Shown here in pieces: positions 1 through 6,193 of a DNA stretch of 12,722 nucleotides (positions are counted from its first letter, which is position 1; every line of letters starts with the position of its first letter). The notes under the pieces were generated by a model, which was not told the origin of the DNA, did not search any database, and saw only the letters and a list, made by a program, of their open reading frames with translations. A program made the translations under genes and the position numbers. Source of the DNA: Rickettsiaceae bacterium (lineage in GTDB: Bacteria; Pseudomonadota; Alphaproteobacteria; Rickettsiales; Rickettsiaceae); NCBI GenBank assembly GCA_028372485.1, contig JAOMYS010000019.1:1-12722 (forward strand), written 5' to 3'.

Positions 1-73
1 GCATTTGATTGGATTTGAACCAACGACCTTTGCCTTCGGAGGGCAATGCTCTATCCAGCTGAGCTACAAATGC
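1..73 (-). tRNA. tRNA-Arg, anticodon CCG
   Basis: The reverse strand folds into a full cloverleaf: 7-bp acceptor stem GCATTTG/CAAATGC, D stem GCTC/GAGC, anticodon stem TTGCC/GGCAA enclosing loop CTCCGAA (anticodon CCG, reading CGG), a 5-nt variable loop, and T stem GTTGG/CCAAT around TTCAAAT. The discriminator base and any encoded CCA lie off the left edge of the window. No clear dedicated promoter was seen just upstream. Confidence 0.95.
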
Positions 74-108
74 ACAAATATATCAATTTATTTAAACTGT
101 TACATTGC

Positions 109-132
109 CCCTTCTTGTAAAAACACGAAGGG
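109..132. other. Hairpin in the rpsI-tRNA-Arg spacer
   Basis: CCCTTCTTGT and ACACGAAGGG can pair as a 10-bp stem with one mismatch around an AAAA loop. No T-tract follows on either strand, so it is not a classic intrinsic terminator. It could be a processing or attenuation structure, or a palindromic repeat remnant. Confidence 0.4.
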
Positions 133-258
133 CATAAGTGATTCGCCAACTATAACATAAAGACTAAAAACATATCAATCATCTTAGTTCTGACTTTAGA
201 GAATCGCATAATATAGATTGAAAAAATTTTTGGACTCAAAATGACCTGTCCTGATGTA

Positions 259-392
259 TAGTCAATTTATTATTGAATCGGAATGTCGATACTCTTCGCT
301 CACCTATTATTCATAGATTTCGCTCCCTGTGATCAAGTCTCGTCTTGAAGGTATAAAAATGTAATTTTGTTTTTATCAATCTAAATTGACTA
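259..392. repeat. Possible miniature element bounded by TAGTCAATTTA / TAAATTGACTA
   Basis: A perfect 11-bp inverted repeat (259-269 against 382-392) bounds about 112 bp of non-coding sequence. The same end motif, TATAGTCAAT, occurs at 257-266, 8156-8165 and 9795-9804, and the right end CTAAATTGACTA occurs at both 381-392 and 8255-8266. Ends that begin in TA suggest a mariner/IS630-type miniature element, but this is inference. The interior differs from the copy at 8154-8270. Confidence 0.35.
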
Positions 393-469
393 AGTAATAT
401 ACAACTTGATAAACCAAAAGATGCCAAGCATGTACATACTACGTTTGCTTCGAAAGAGACAGGTATAAC

Positions 470-485
470 ACCATAAAATAATGGT
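470..485 (-). terminator. Weak hairpin downstream of rpsI
   Basis: ACCAT/ATGGT pair around a 6-nt loop, starting 22 nt beyond the rpsI stop codon on the minus strand. The stem is short and no clean T-tract follows, so a terminator role for the rplM-rpsI operon is only possible. Confidence 0.2.
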
Positions 486-507
486 ACACTTGTGAAACGT
501 ACTTCTC

Positions 508-1020
508 TTAACGCTTAGAGAATTGTGTACTCTTACGTGCTTTACGTTTCCCGTATTTTTTACGTTCAACAACCCTTGAATCTCTTGTTAGGAAACCATT
601 TTTATGCAAAATATCATGATGATCGTCAGATATGCAATCTAAAGCTCTTGCTATTCCATGAACAATCGCACCAGATTGACCAGTCATTCCACCACCCTTG
701 ACTGTGCATACAACATCAAACTGACCATCTGTTTTTGTATCAATAAAAGGTTGTATAATAGCAGCTCTGTACGAATCTCTTGGAAAATACTGCGAATAAT
801 CCTTATTATTAACAGTAACGACGCCTTGTCCAGGTTTTACCCAAACTCTTGCTACTGCATCTTTCCTTTTGCCAGTACCATATCCACCACCACCTGCAAT
901 AGATTTCTTAGATTTGCACTGAACTATCTTAGGTGACGATGTAGTCACGTTTGAGCTCTTCTCTTTAGGCCCTATTTTACTAGAACTATCCTTTGATTCA
1001 TTGAGTGTTGGTACTTCCAT
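508..1020 (-). CDS. rpsI: 30S ribosomal protein S9
   Basis: Small-subunit ribosomal protein whose C-terminal tail reaches the P-site tRNA. The S9 core spans about residues 46-170: the GTGKRKDAVARV block (48-59), the glycine-rich KGGGMTGQSGA segment (108-118), and the basic tail ending in QFSKR, in which the universal SKR end is intact. At 170 aa it is about 40 residues longer than E. coli S9. The extra length is a Ser/Lys-rich N-terminal extension of about 45 residues, a kind of extension also seen in some alphaproteobacterial S9 proteins. The start lies only 2 nt after the rplM stop, so the two genes are co-transcribed and probably translationally coupled. The site upstream (AAGAAG) is a modest ribosome-binding sequence. 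Confidence 0.97.
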   Translation of the reverse strand: MEVPTLNESKDSSSKIGPKEKSSNVTTSSPKIVQCKSKKSIAGGGGYGTGKRKDAVARVWVKPGQGVVTVNNKDYSQYFPRDSYRAAIIQPFIDTKTDGQFDVVCTVKGGGMTGQSGAIVHGIARALDCISDDHHDILHKNGFLTRDSRVVERKKYGKRKARKSTQFSKR

Positions 1021-1022
1021 TA

Positions 1023-1490
1023 TTACTTCTTATTTTTAGAATTTTTGCTTGCAATATCAAATGCGCTAGGCTTTTGAGCTGTATGTGGATGTTGATCATC
1101 AGAATAAACATGCAAATTACCCATCTGCTTTGAACCTAGCTTATTTCTGCTGACCATTCTTTTAATTGCCATTTGCACTACTCTTTCAGGATACTTACCT
1201 AATAAAATCTTGCCAGCTGTTGTCTCTTTAATTCCCCCAGGAAAACCGGTATGACGATAATAGAATTTACCATCTTTTTTATCTCCCTTTTTACCTGATA
1301 GATGCACATGCTTTGCATTAATAACCACAACATGGTCACCACAATCCATGTGAGGAGTGTAAGATGGCTTATGTTTGCCTCTCAATAATATTGCTACTTG
1401 ACTTGCCAAACGCCCAAGTACAATGTCCCTAGCATCAACAACCCACCAATCCTTTGATATATCAGAATGCTTCGCAGAGTAAGTTTTCAC
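1023..1490 (-). CDS. rplM: 50S ribosomal protein L13
   Basis: Early-assembling large-subunit protein, first gene of the rplM-rpsI operon. The sequence follows the L13 family from the first residue: MKTYSAK at the start, DWWVVDARD (14-22), LGRLAS, a LLRGKHKPSYTPHMDCGD block near residues 35-52, the HTGFPGGIK motif (80-88), PERVVQMAIKRM, and a C-terminal YSDDQHPH region. The length of 155 aa is normal. The start codon is GTG at 1488-1490. It is chosen because MKT aligns with the family N-terminus and AGGAA sits about 8 nt upstream. A strong promoter lies just upstream at 1524-1553. Confidence 0.97.
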   Translation of the reverse strand: MKTYSAKHSDISKDWWVVDARDIVLGRLASQVAILLRGKHKPSYTPHMDCGDHVVVINAKHVHLSGKKGDKKDGKFYYRHTGFPGGIKETTAGKILLGKYPERVVQMAIKRMVSRNKLGSKQMGNLHVYSDDQHPHTAQKPSAFDIASKNSKNKK

Positions 1491-1523
1491 AAGTAGTTCC
1501 TATTAATTAATCCTCAGCACGAG

Positions 1524-1553
1524 AAAATAGCAGCCTTGTACGCTACATGTCAA
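1524..1553 (-). promoter_or_regulatory. Sigma70-type promoter of rplM-rpsI
   Basis: On the minus strand TTGACA (perfect -35) is followed after 18 nt by TATTTT (-10). This predicts a transcript start about 25-30 nt before the GTG start of rplM. It is the best promoter match in the window, as expected for a ribosomal protein operon. Confidence 0.75.
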
Positions 1554-1611
1554 GAATAATTTTCCTAAAAAGGTACTTTGCTTATCGACTATTCAGCACT
1601 TAAAAGGCCAT

Positions 1612-1783
1612 CTAAGCTATAGCGTAACCCTCATTAACTGGTCTGCGAACACAGGGTGTGATGCCATTAGTATGATGATATTCTTCAATTGAAACGCATG
1701 GGCTTCTAATTTCATAAGGCGCACTTGGCGTACAGGATGAAATCATGATAAGCGCAATAAAAAATAACCAGAGATTTTTCATG
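1612..1783 (-). pseudogene. Small Cys-rich lipoprotein gene with a +1 frameshift (VirB7-like candidate)
   Basis: From ATG at 1783 the frame reads MKNLWLFFIALIMI and then fails: it runs into TGA after about 23 codons. If one T of the TTTT run (1740-1743) is skipped, the frame continues as a coherent 56-residue lipoprotein ending at TAG 1612-1614. It would have a basic-hydrophobic signal peptide, a good lipobox (ISSC, Cys17) and a short mature chain with two more cysteines (about residues 29 and 44). No alternative start exists in the second frame, which carries a TGA just before the T run. The gene diverges from virB8-virB9. VirB7 subunits of type IV secretion are tiny Cys-bearing outer-membrane lipoproteins that bind VirB9, so a VirB7-like role is inferred from size, lipobox, cysteines and neighbours, not from sequence similarity. 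It may be a dying gene, a homopolymer sequencing error, or a slippage-dependent gene. Confidence 0.5.
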
Positions 1784-1996
1784 ATAAATTACTTTAAATT
1801 TGGCGAATATAGTTCATAAAGCAATTGTAATCTAGTTTCTAATCTTTATGCAAACTTTTAGCATGTTAATGGAAATTTATTTTTGTAAAGTGATCAAGGC
1901 AATGGTAATTCATGTGATATTTATACATAATTACTCTGCACATCTGAAGAAATTAACAAGTTTATAACCAAATTATGCTTTAACAATATGCAACTT

Positions 1997-2026
1997 TTGA
2001 CCAAAACTTATACAATTAAATTATAT
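1997..2026 (+). promoter_or_regulatory. Candidate promoter of virB8-virB9
   Basis: TTGACC (1997-2002) is followed 18 nt later by TTATAT (2021-2026), placing a likely transcript start about 15-20 nt before the virB8 ATG. The region is very AT-rich, so the -10 assignment is loose. Confidence 0.45.
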
Positions 2027-2048
2027 ATTAGACTTATTTGTACGAGAA

Positions 2049-2738
2049 ATGGAATCTTTGCAATCATATATTACATCAGGGGATTATTTTGTAGATGCCA
2101 GAAAATGGTATCACGAAAAATATACTCACCCTCTATCGCACAGATCATTTGTATTTATTTTTAGCACAATTATTTGCATTCTGTTTTTAGGGCTAGCTAT
2201 TAGTACATACTCTTTACTACCGCTAAATACTCAGATGAAGCTTGTGATTAACACAACAAGTTCTGAAGGGCAAAATATCAGTGTAGCAAGAGCAAGCTAT
2301 ATGAAAGGAGCTGCTATTAATTCTGTAGCGGACATCATGATTAGAAATTATATAGAGGCAAGAGAAAGCTATAATTACAATAACCTGAAAGATCAATTTA
2401 CATTTGTACAAAATAATTCAAGCCGTATAGTTTTTCGTAAATTCTACAGCTTTATGAGTATAGACAATCCTTCCTCTCCTATAATGATTTATCAAAAGAG
2501 TATCACCAATAAGGTTAATATTATATCGATAAAATATAGTGGGATAAATCAAGCTACTATAAAATTACGTTCTAAAGCTCAAAGATTTTCTGGAGAATTG
2601 GTGGATAATAATTTATGGGAGATTTTAATTAGTTATGAAATTGATCCAATTAATCCGTCTCTTCCAACTGATTCAAAATTTGGGTTCATAGTAACAGATT
2701 ATCAATCAAAATTATTGAAGAGCAATGCTAGTAAATAA
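2049..2738 (+). CDS. virB8: VirB8 family type IV secretion protein
   Basis: Bitopic inner-membrane component of a P-type type IV secretion system; its periplasmic domain contacts other channel subunits. At 229 aa it has the normal VirB8 length and layout: a short cytoplasmic N-terminus carrying the typical DARKWYHEKY segment (16-25), one membrane helix at about residues 34-56, and a periplasmic NTF2-like domain of about 170 residues. The gene overlaps virB9 by 14 nt, the usual VirB8-VirB9 order. Rickettsiales carry duplicated virB8 and virB9 genes scattered over the chromosome (known biology of their rvh system). Because virB10, virB11 and virD4 do not follow, this copy is likely a satellite pair, though that is inference. 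Confidence 0.9.
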   Translation: MESLQSYITSGDYFVDARKWYHEKYTHPLSHRSFVFIFSTIICILFLGLAISTYSLLPLNTQMKLVINTTSSEGQNISVARASYMKGAAINSVADIMIRNYIEARESYNYNNLKDQFTFVQNNSSRIVFRKFYSFMSIDNPSSPIMIYQKSITNKVNIISIKYSGINQATIKLRSKAQRFSGELVDNNLWEILISYEIDPINPSLPTDSKFGFIVTDYQSKLLKSNASK

Positions 2739-3528
2739 AAAGATACAAAGTTTGATCATAGTGGCTATAGCCTTTCTCATGGCGTGGCCAAGCTATGCTA
2801 TACGTGAATCACGCCCTACACCCATTGATAGTAGAATACGAGTTATGGTTTATAGCCCTAACGATGTATTTAAGTTTACTGGCTATTATGGGTATCAAGC
2901 AAGTATTGAGCTTGCTAAAGATGAGGAAGTAGAGAGTATATCAATGGGTGATACCACATCCTGGCAGATTGTTCCTTCGGATTACAGAATATTTATAAAG
3001 CCGATAGAAGATGACGCAACAACAAATATGACATTAATTACTAATAAAAGGACTTATTTCTTTGAGTTATATGCTGAAAAAACTATGGATATCAGAGATC
3101 CTGCGATGGTTTTTAACGTTAAGTTTTTATATCCCGATGAAAATGAAGAAGAGAATATACGTACGTTCTCGGGCGGCTCAGGAGTTAGCGTGTCTAAGAT
3201 AGATTTAAGTCGCCCAGAAAATTTAAATTTCAACTATTCTATTAGTGGCAGTCAAGATATAGCTCCTATTAAGATTTTTGACGATGGTGAGTTTACATAT
3301 TTTCAATTCAGAGAAAAAAATAATGAGATACCAGCAATATTTGCAGTAGATGAAGATTTACGTGAGTCCATGGTGAATTTTCATCTAGACCCAAATGATA
3401 GCAATATGGTTATCATAGAGCAGGTATTTCAGAAGTTAACACTTAGAGCTGGCAAAAAAATAACTTGTGTATTTAATGAAGCATTTGTAGTGGATTTGGA
3501 CGAAGATGGACCACTTCAAGAAGATTAA
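2725..3528 (+). CDS. virB9: VirB9 family type IV secretion protein
   Basis: Periplasmic/outer-membrane core subunit of the type IV secretion channel (VirB9/TrbG/CagX family), 267 aa. A cleavable signal peptide is visible, with a hydrophobic stretch at about 8-22 and probable cleavage after PSYA (25). The N-terminal domain covers about 35-140, including VYSPNDVFKF and DTTSWQI. After an acidic, glycine/serine-rich linker (137-155), the C-terminal beta domain covers about 165-255. The protein holds a single cysteine, Cys248, near the C-terminus, in the region where Agrobacterium VirB9 makes a disulfide with VirB7. The start overlaps the end of virB8 and has GAAGAG just upstream, so translational coupling is likely. 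No virB10 follows; the next gene lies 264 bp away. Confidence 0.92.
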   Translation: MLVNKKIQSLIIVAIAFLMAWPSYAIRESRPTPIDSRIRVMVYSPNDVFKFTGYYGYQASIELAKDEEVESISMGDTTSWQIVPSDYRIFIKPIEDDATTNMTLITNKRTYFFELYAEKTMDIRDPAMVFNVKFLYPDENEEENIRTFSGGSGVSVSKIDLSRPENLNFNYSISGSQDIAPIKIFDDGEFTYFQFREKNNEIPAIFAVDEDLRESMVNFHLDPNDSNMVIIEQVFQKLTLRAGKKITCVFNEAFVVDLDEDGPLQED

Positions 3529-3560
3529 GTAACCTGAATATATATAACAAATCTGGTCGC

Positions 3561-3609
3561 TTGGCGTTGTCTGCATGGCTATTGATCGGCTAAAAATCCT
3601 CCAGCCCGT
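3561..3609. repeat. Degenerate intergenic repeat, family C, copy 1
   Basis: TTGGCGTTGTCTGCATGGCT followed later by CAGCCCGT resembles 12601-12639 (GGTGTTGCCCACACGGCTCT followed later by CAGCCCGT): about 14 of 22 bases match in the first block and 8 of 8 in the second, with different spacing. It abuts a family A palindrome on its right. This is a weak, hand-made alignment. Confidence 0.25.
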
Positions 3610-3656
3610 CATCTCGTATAATTCTTGCGCTTACGTACTCAAATTTACGTAATGAC
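3608..3656. repeat. Palindromic repeat, family A, copy 1
   Basis: GTCATCTCGTATAATTCT at the left and CTCAAATTTACGTAATGAC at the right form an imperfect hairpin (GTCAT..CGTA pairing with TACG..ATGAC) around a GCGC/ACGT-rich loop. It shares its core with copies at 8181-8227 and 11541-11588. Two stem positions are mismatched in this copy. It sits between virB9 and the TatB-like gene. Confidence 0.8.
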
Positions 3657-3737
3657 ACGGGGGAGTGCTTTGACATTAAGAATTTTGACATATACCCGAC
3701 ATTCACTGACAAAGAAGATTTTAGATTTTTGTCTCAA

Positions 3738-3766
3738 TTGACTGCAGTGTACCAATGTAGTACATT
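3738..3766 (+). promoter_or_regulatory. Promoter of the TatB-like gene and bioY, with overlapping palindrome
   Basis: TTGACT (3738-3743) and TACATT (3761-3766) are separated by 17 nt. The -10 box is one arm of the palindrome AATGTA-G-TACATT (3754-3766), which is placed where a repressor could block RNA polymerase. It does not resemble the BioR biotin operator known from other Alphaproteobacteria. The operator idea is inference from position only. Confidence 0.45.
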
Positions 3767-3792
3767 TACATGACTATTCAAAAGGTCGAGAA

Positions 3793-4140
3793 ATGTCTAT
3801 ATATGAAGCTCTTGTTGTAATTGTTATAGGGTTGCTGGTTTTGAAGCCTGAGGATGTCCCACAAATAGTAGCAAAATTCAAAGAATTGAGGTTGCTTTTT
3901 TCACAAACAAAGGACGACATACTGTCTTCAGTTCAATCAATTCCAGAGTTTAAAGAGTGGGTTCATGAAAATGATCTAGAAGAGGATGCTGATCAGATGA
4001 ATATTTACTTAGAGAAAATAGCAGACCTTGGTTTTGTTTATGAAGGTGAATATTCCTTGGTTGCTATAAGGAGTCATTATCGCAGGGTAGTGCAAAGCAA
4101 ATTAGATCAAAGAAAATTGGATCAAGGCAAAAAAGCTTGA
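3793..4140 (+). CDS. TatA/TatB-like small membrane protein
   Basis: The 115-aa protein has the TatA/TatB ground plan: one short N-terminal membrane helix (about residues 4-17), a proline-containing hinge (KPEDVP, 18-23), an amphipathic helix (about 24-48), then a charged, largely helical tail ending in a short repeat (KLDQRKLDQGKK). Tat subunits form the twin-arginine protein export machinery. Against a plain TatB call, the usual Gly-Pro hinge (Phe-Gly in TatA) is replaced by Lys-Pro and the tail is short. A glutamate near the N-terminus (Glu5) is similar to the one in TatB helices. AAGG lies 7 nt before the ATG. bioY follows after 63 bp on the same strand, so the two may share a transcript. 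No tatC is in the window. It could be a true rickettsial TatB or an unrelated protein with similar topology. Confidence 0.6.
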   Translation: MSIYEALVVIVIGLLVLKPEDVPQIVAKFKELRLLFSQTKDDILSSVQSIPEFKEWVHENDLEEDADQMNIYLEKIADLGFVYEGEYSLVAIRSHYRRVVQSKLDQRKLDQGKKA

Positions 4141-4203
4141 TGACATGATGAGTTCGTGTATAACGATTTGAAATGCCATTTATTACCAATTATGGAGGAA
4201 AAA

Positions 4204-4743
4204 ATGAAAAAAATACTATTGCAAAAAAAAGATTTTACTATCAATAACAGGTTATTCAAAGTAATACTCGGTGTTTCTTTGATCTTTTTCTCAGCGCAGG
4301 CAAAAATCCCTCTAGAGCCAGTGCCAATCACGATGCACCCTATGGGCGTATTAATTCTAGCTCTGTGTTACGAGAGAAAGGTGGCAAGGCAGTCAATGCT
4401 TTCTTATGTTGTTTTAGGTGCAATAGGTTTACCAATTTTCACTGGTTTTACGAGTGGTGTATCTGTCTTGTTTGGCACAAGCGGTGGATATTTATTTGGA
4501 ATGATCTTATCGGTGTATGTGATAACTGCTTTAAGAGAAAAGTTTGGTGATGATAGCTTATTGAAGTTAGCGATATATAGTATTATTGGATCTGCTTGCG
4601 TTTATACAGTTGGGATATTACAACTATCTTTGTTTGTAGGATTTGTAAAATCTATAGAATTTGGATTATATCCTTTTATTCTCCCAGGTGTTGTTAAAGC
4701 AATGCTTACTGCTTCGTCTGTAAAACTTCTGAAGAAATTTTAG
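4204..4743 (+). CDS. bioY: BioY family biotin transporter (S component)
   Basis: Integral membrane biotin-binding protein (ECF-transporter S component), 179 aa from this start. The family signature IPLEPVPITMHPMGVL (about 35-50) marks the substrate-binding loop, followed by LGAIGLPIFTGF (71-82) and GTSGGYLFG (91-99). Five or six hydrophobic helices fill the rest. The frame is open back to 4156, but the ATG at 4204 is chosen because GGAGGA lies 5-6 nt before it and the family N-terminus fits. No energising subunits (BioM/BioN) lie nearby; BioY proteins can work alone or with shared ECF modules. Biotin uptake would suit an intracellular bacterium without a biotin pathway. The gene is convergent with the response regulator, 39 bp downstream. 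Confidence 0.92.
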   Translation: MKKILLQKKDFTINNRLFKVILGVSLIFFSAQAKIPLEPVPITMHPMGVLILALCYERKVARQSMLSYVVLGAIGLPIFTGFTSGVSVLFGTSGGYLFGMILSVYVITALREKFGDDSLLKLAIYSIIGSACVYTVGILQLSLFVGFVKSIEFGLYPFILPGVVKAMLTASSVKLLKKF

Positions 4744-4782
4744 GGGTAATAAGTACAAGCATCAGCTAAACTCCTCAAATGA

Positions 4783-5175
4783 TTATGGCTTATAAAGCTT
4801 ATGAATGGATGATAGAAGCTCTTCTTTTTTGTAGGGCTTAAGGATGATATTTACGTTATCGTAAGAAGCGTATTGCTGGGCTTCTTCATAGGGCAAACCA
4901 CTCTGGAATAAAAATGGTATTTTGCGTAGAGAGTTATCTTGCATGAACATCTTTAGCAATTCATATCTGCTTATATCTGGGAGCATAATATCTGCCAAGA
5001 CTAGGCATATGCTATTACGATATTTTTTTGCTAAGTCGATTGCATCTTGACCATTAAATGCTTTTAACAGTTCAAATTCATCAGAATCTGAGATCATTAG
5101 ATCTACCAAAAAATGACAAGATTCATCATCGTCAACAAATAATATAGTATTTTTTGTGTTCGATGAAGTCATCAT
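4783..5175 (-). CDS. Single-domain response regulator (receiver only)
   Basis: A 130-aa stand-alone receiver (CheY-like) domain with no DNA-binding or enzymatic output. The phosphorylation set is complete: acidic pocket Asp15/Asp16, phospho-acceptor Asp62 (LVLADIMLP), Ser92 at the Thr/Ser switch position, and Lys113 followed by Pro114. One oddity is Arg70 where most receivers have glycine (DISRY instead of D-x-x-G-Y), in the loop after the phosphorylation site. Two adjacent ATG codons are available (5175 and 5172). GAAGG is better spaced for the second, so the true protein may be one residue shorter. It lies 18 nt downstream of the histidine kinase gene and is surely its partner. Confidence 0.88.
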   Translation of the reverse strand: MMTSSNTKNTILFVDDDESCHFLVDLMISDSDEFELLKAFNGQDAIDLAKKYRNSICLVLADIMLPDISRYELLKMFMQDNSLRKIPFLFQSGLPYEEAQQYASYDNVNIILKPYKKEELLSSIHKLYKP

Positions 5176-5193
5176 TTACCTTCAAGATAACTA

Positions 5194-5925
5194 TTATTCT
5201 ATAGGCATAGAAAATTCAAATGTTGCACCAATATCTGAGTTATTGGAAGCAACAATTGTGCCTCTATGCGCATCTGCAATTTCACGGCATATAGAAAGTC
5301 CTATGCCCAAACCTTCTGGATGTGTATGTTTTTTTGATCCCCGATTAAATGGGTCAAATATACTATCCAGTTCTTCCTTGGGAATGCCAATACCCTCATC
5401 TTGCACTAAAACCATGAAATAATGCATCCCGTTAATTTGTTTTTGCCTTAATTTCACAGAAACAGTACCTGAATCTGAATAGTAAATTGCATTTGATATT
5501 AAATTGATAAGCAATCTTTCATACCAAAAACTGTCCACTAAAACAGTGCACTCACCTATGCTAGATTCTAATTTTATATCTATATTGGGTTTATCAACGT
5601 GCATATTCGAAGATAACAAAACTATATTCTGTGTTAAACTAACGATATCTACTTTTTTGAAATTGAAGGTAATGTCATGTGAATAATGCGTTACGGGCAA
5701 GAAGTTCAATAAGGATGATAAAGTTTGAGTGGAATTTAAGATCGCATTTAGACACTTATCACGGGTTTGGTCATCCATAGATTTCCAATTTTTGTTTAAG
5801 TACTCAGTAATGCCATTAATACTATGTATGGGGTTTTTAAATTCATGAATTATTTTTGAAAAAAAAGAGACTTCATCATTAGATGATCTTGTTCTAGTAT
5901 CTGATGACTCAATTTCTTTTGTCAT
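5194..5925 (-). CDS. Soluble sensor-less histidine kinase
   Basis: A 243-aa two-component histidine kinase reduced to its catalytic core. The dimerisation/phospho-acceptor helix holds IIHEFKNP with His27. The ATPase domain has the N box LLINLISNA (Asn145), G1 DEGIGIP (Asp176), F box IFDPFNRG (190-196) and G2 GLGIGLSI (205-212). No membrane helix, PAS, GAF or HAMP region precedes His27; only about 20 polar residues do. The input must therefore come from partner proteins or from regulated expression. TAGGAGTTCT directly before the ATG is an excellent ribosome-binding site. The receiver-only gene follows after 18 nt, giving a minimal kinase-receiver pair whose final target is not encoded here. 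Confidence 0.9.
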   Translation of the reverse strand: MTKEIESSDTRTRSSNDEVSFFSKIIHEFKNPIHSINGITEYLNKNWKSMDDQTRDKCLNAILNSTQTLSSLLNFLPVTHYSHDITFNFKKVDIVSLTQNIVLLSSNMHVDKPNIDIKLESSIGECTVLVDSFWYERLLINLISNAIYYSDSGTVSVKLRQKQINGMHYFMVLVQDEGIGIPKEELDSIFDPFNRGSKKHTHPEGLGIGLSICREIADAHRGTIVASNNSDIGATFEFSMPIE

Positions 5926-6070
5926 AGAACTCCTATTCCCTCAAATGGATAATTAACATTCTTGATCGTAACAAAAATATATACAACTAGTAAAGACAAT
6001 AGTAGCATACGAATCGCTTATGTCTAGACGTTTTGTAGGATATATTGCTAGTTTTTTTAAGCGCAGCAAC

Positions 6071-6163
6071 TTATGGTTCATAAAAGATCTTCCAAGCCGC
6101 ATTAACGGTTGCAACTATTGCTTCATATCGAGTATATTTGTATAATGTGCGTCCAAAATATTG
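6071..6163 (-). pseudogene. Possible remnant of an IS630-type transposase C-terminus
   Basis: A 30-codon frame bounded by stops reads ...LYKYTRYEAIVATVNAAW KIFYEP and ends in TAA. The pattern Y-E-x-I-V-x(6)-A-W resembles the end of IS630-family transposases (typically Y-D-D-I-V-x(6)-A-W). No start codon, upstream domains or intact ends remain. A chance resemblance in AT-rich sequence cannot be ruled out. Confidence 0.3.
6118..6146 (+). promoter_or_regulatory. Candidate promoter of priA
   Basis: TTGCTT and a perfect TATAAT (6141-6146) are separated by 17 nt, predicting a leader of about 40 nt before the priA ATG. It overlaps the possible transposase remnant on the other strand. Confidence 0.6.
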
Positions 6164-6193
6164 TTATTAAAATCAACATAATCTTCCTTTATC

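Larger units (their letters stand above)
74..507. other. 434-bp non-coding spacer between tRNA-Arg and rpsI
   Basis: No convincing gene was found on either strand. The spacer holds a hairpin at 109-132, a pair of inverted 11-mers at 259-269 and 382-392 (listed separately), and a small hairpin at 470-485 just past the rpsI stop. A 60-codon frame on the minus strand overlaps the end of rpsI and has no recognisable features, so it is not called. Confidence 0.6.

Noticed and set aside
109..132. Intrinsic terminator in the rpsI-tRNA-Arg spacer
   Set aside because: The stem is good but no T-tract follows on either strand, so it is listed only as a hairpin.
390..572. 60-codon open frame on the minus strand overlapping the end of rpsI
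   Set aside because: It overlaps the conserved SKR end of rpsI in another frame, has no recognisable features, and most of it lies in a spacer with repeat-like ends.
658..936. 92-codon open frame antisense to rpsI
   Set aside because: It is a shadow of the well-supported rpsI coding sequence, with Ser/Thr/Cys-rich composition typical of antisense frames.
4156..4203. Longer N-terminus for BioY
   Set aside because: The ATG at 4204 has GGAGGA at the right distance and gives the family-typical N-terminus. The extra 16 residues are polar and have no ribosome-binding site.
5156..5422. 88-codon plus-strand open frame under the kinase and receiver genes
   Set aside because: It is antisense to the clear G1/F/G2 kinase motifs and has no features of its own.
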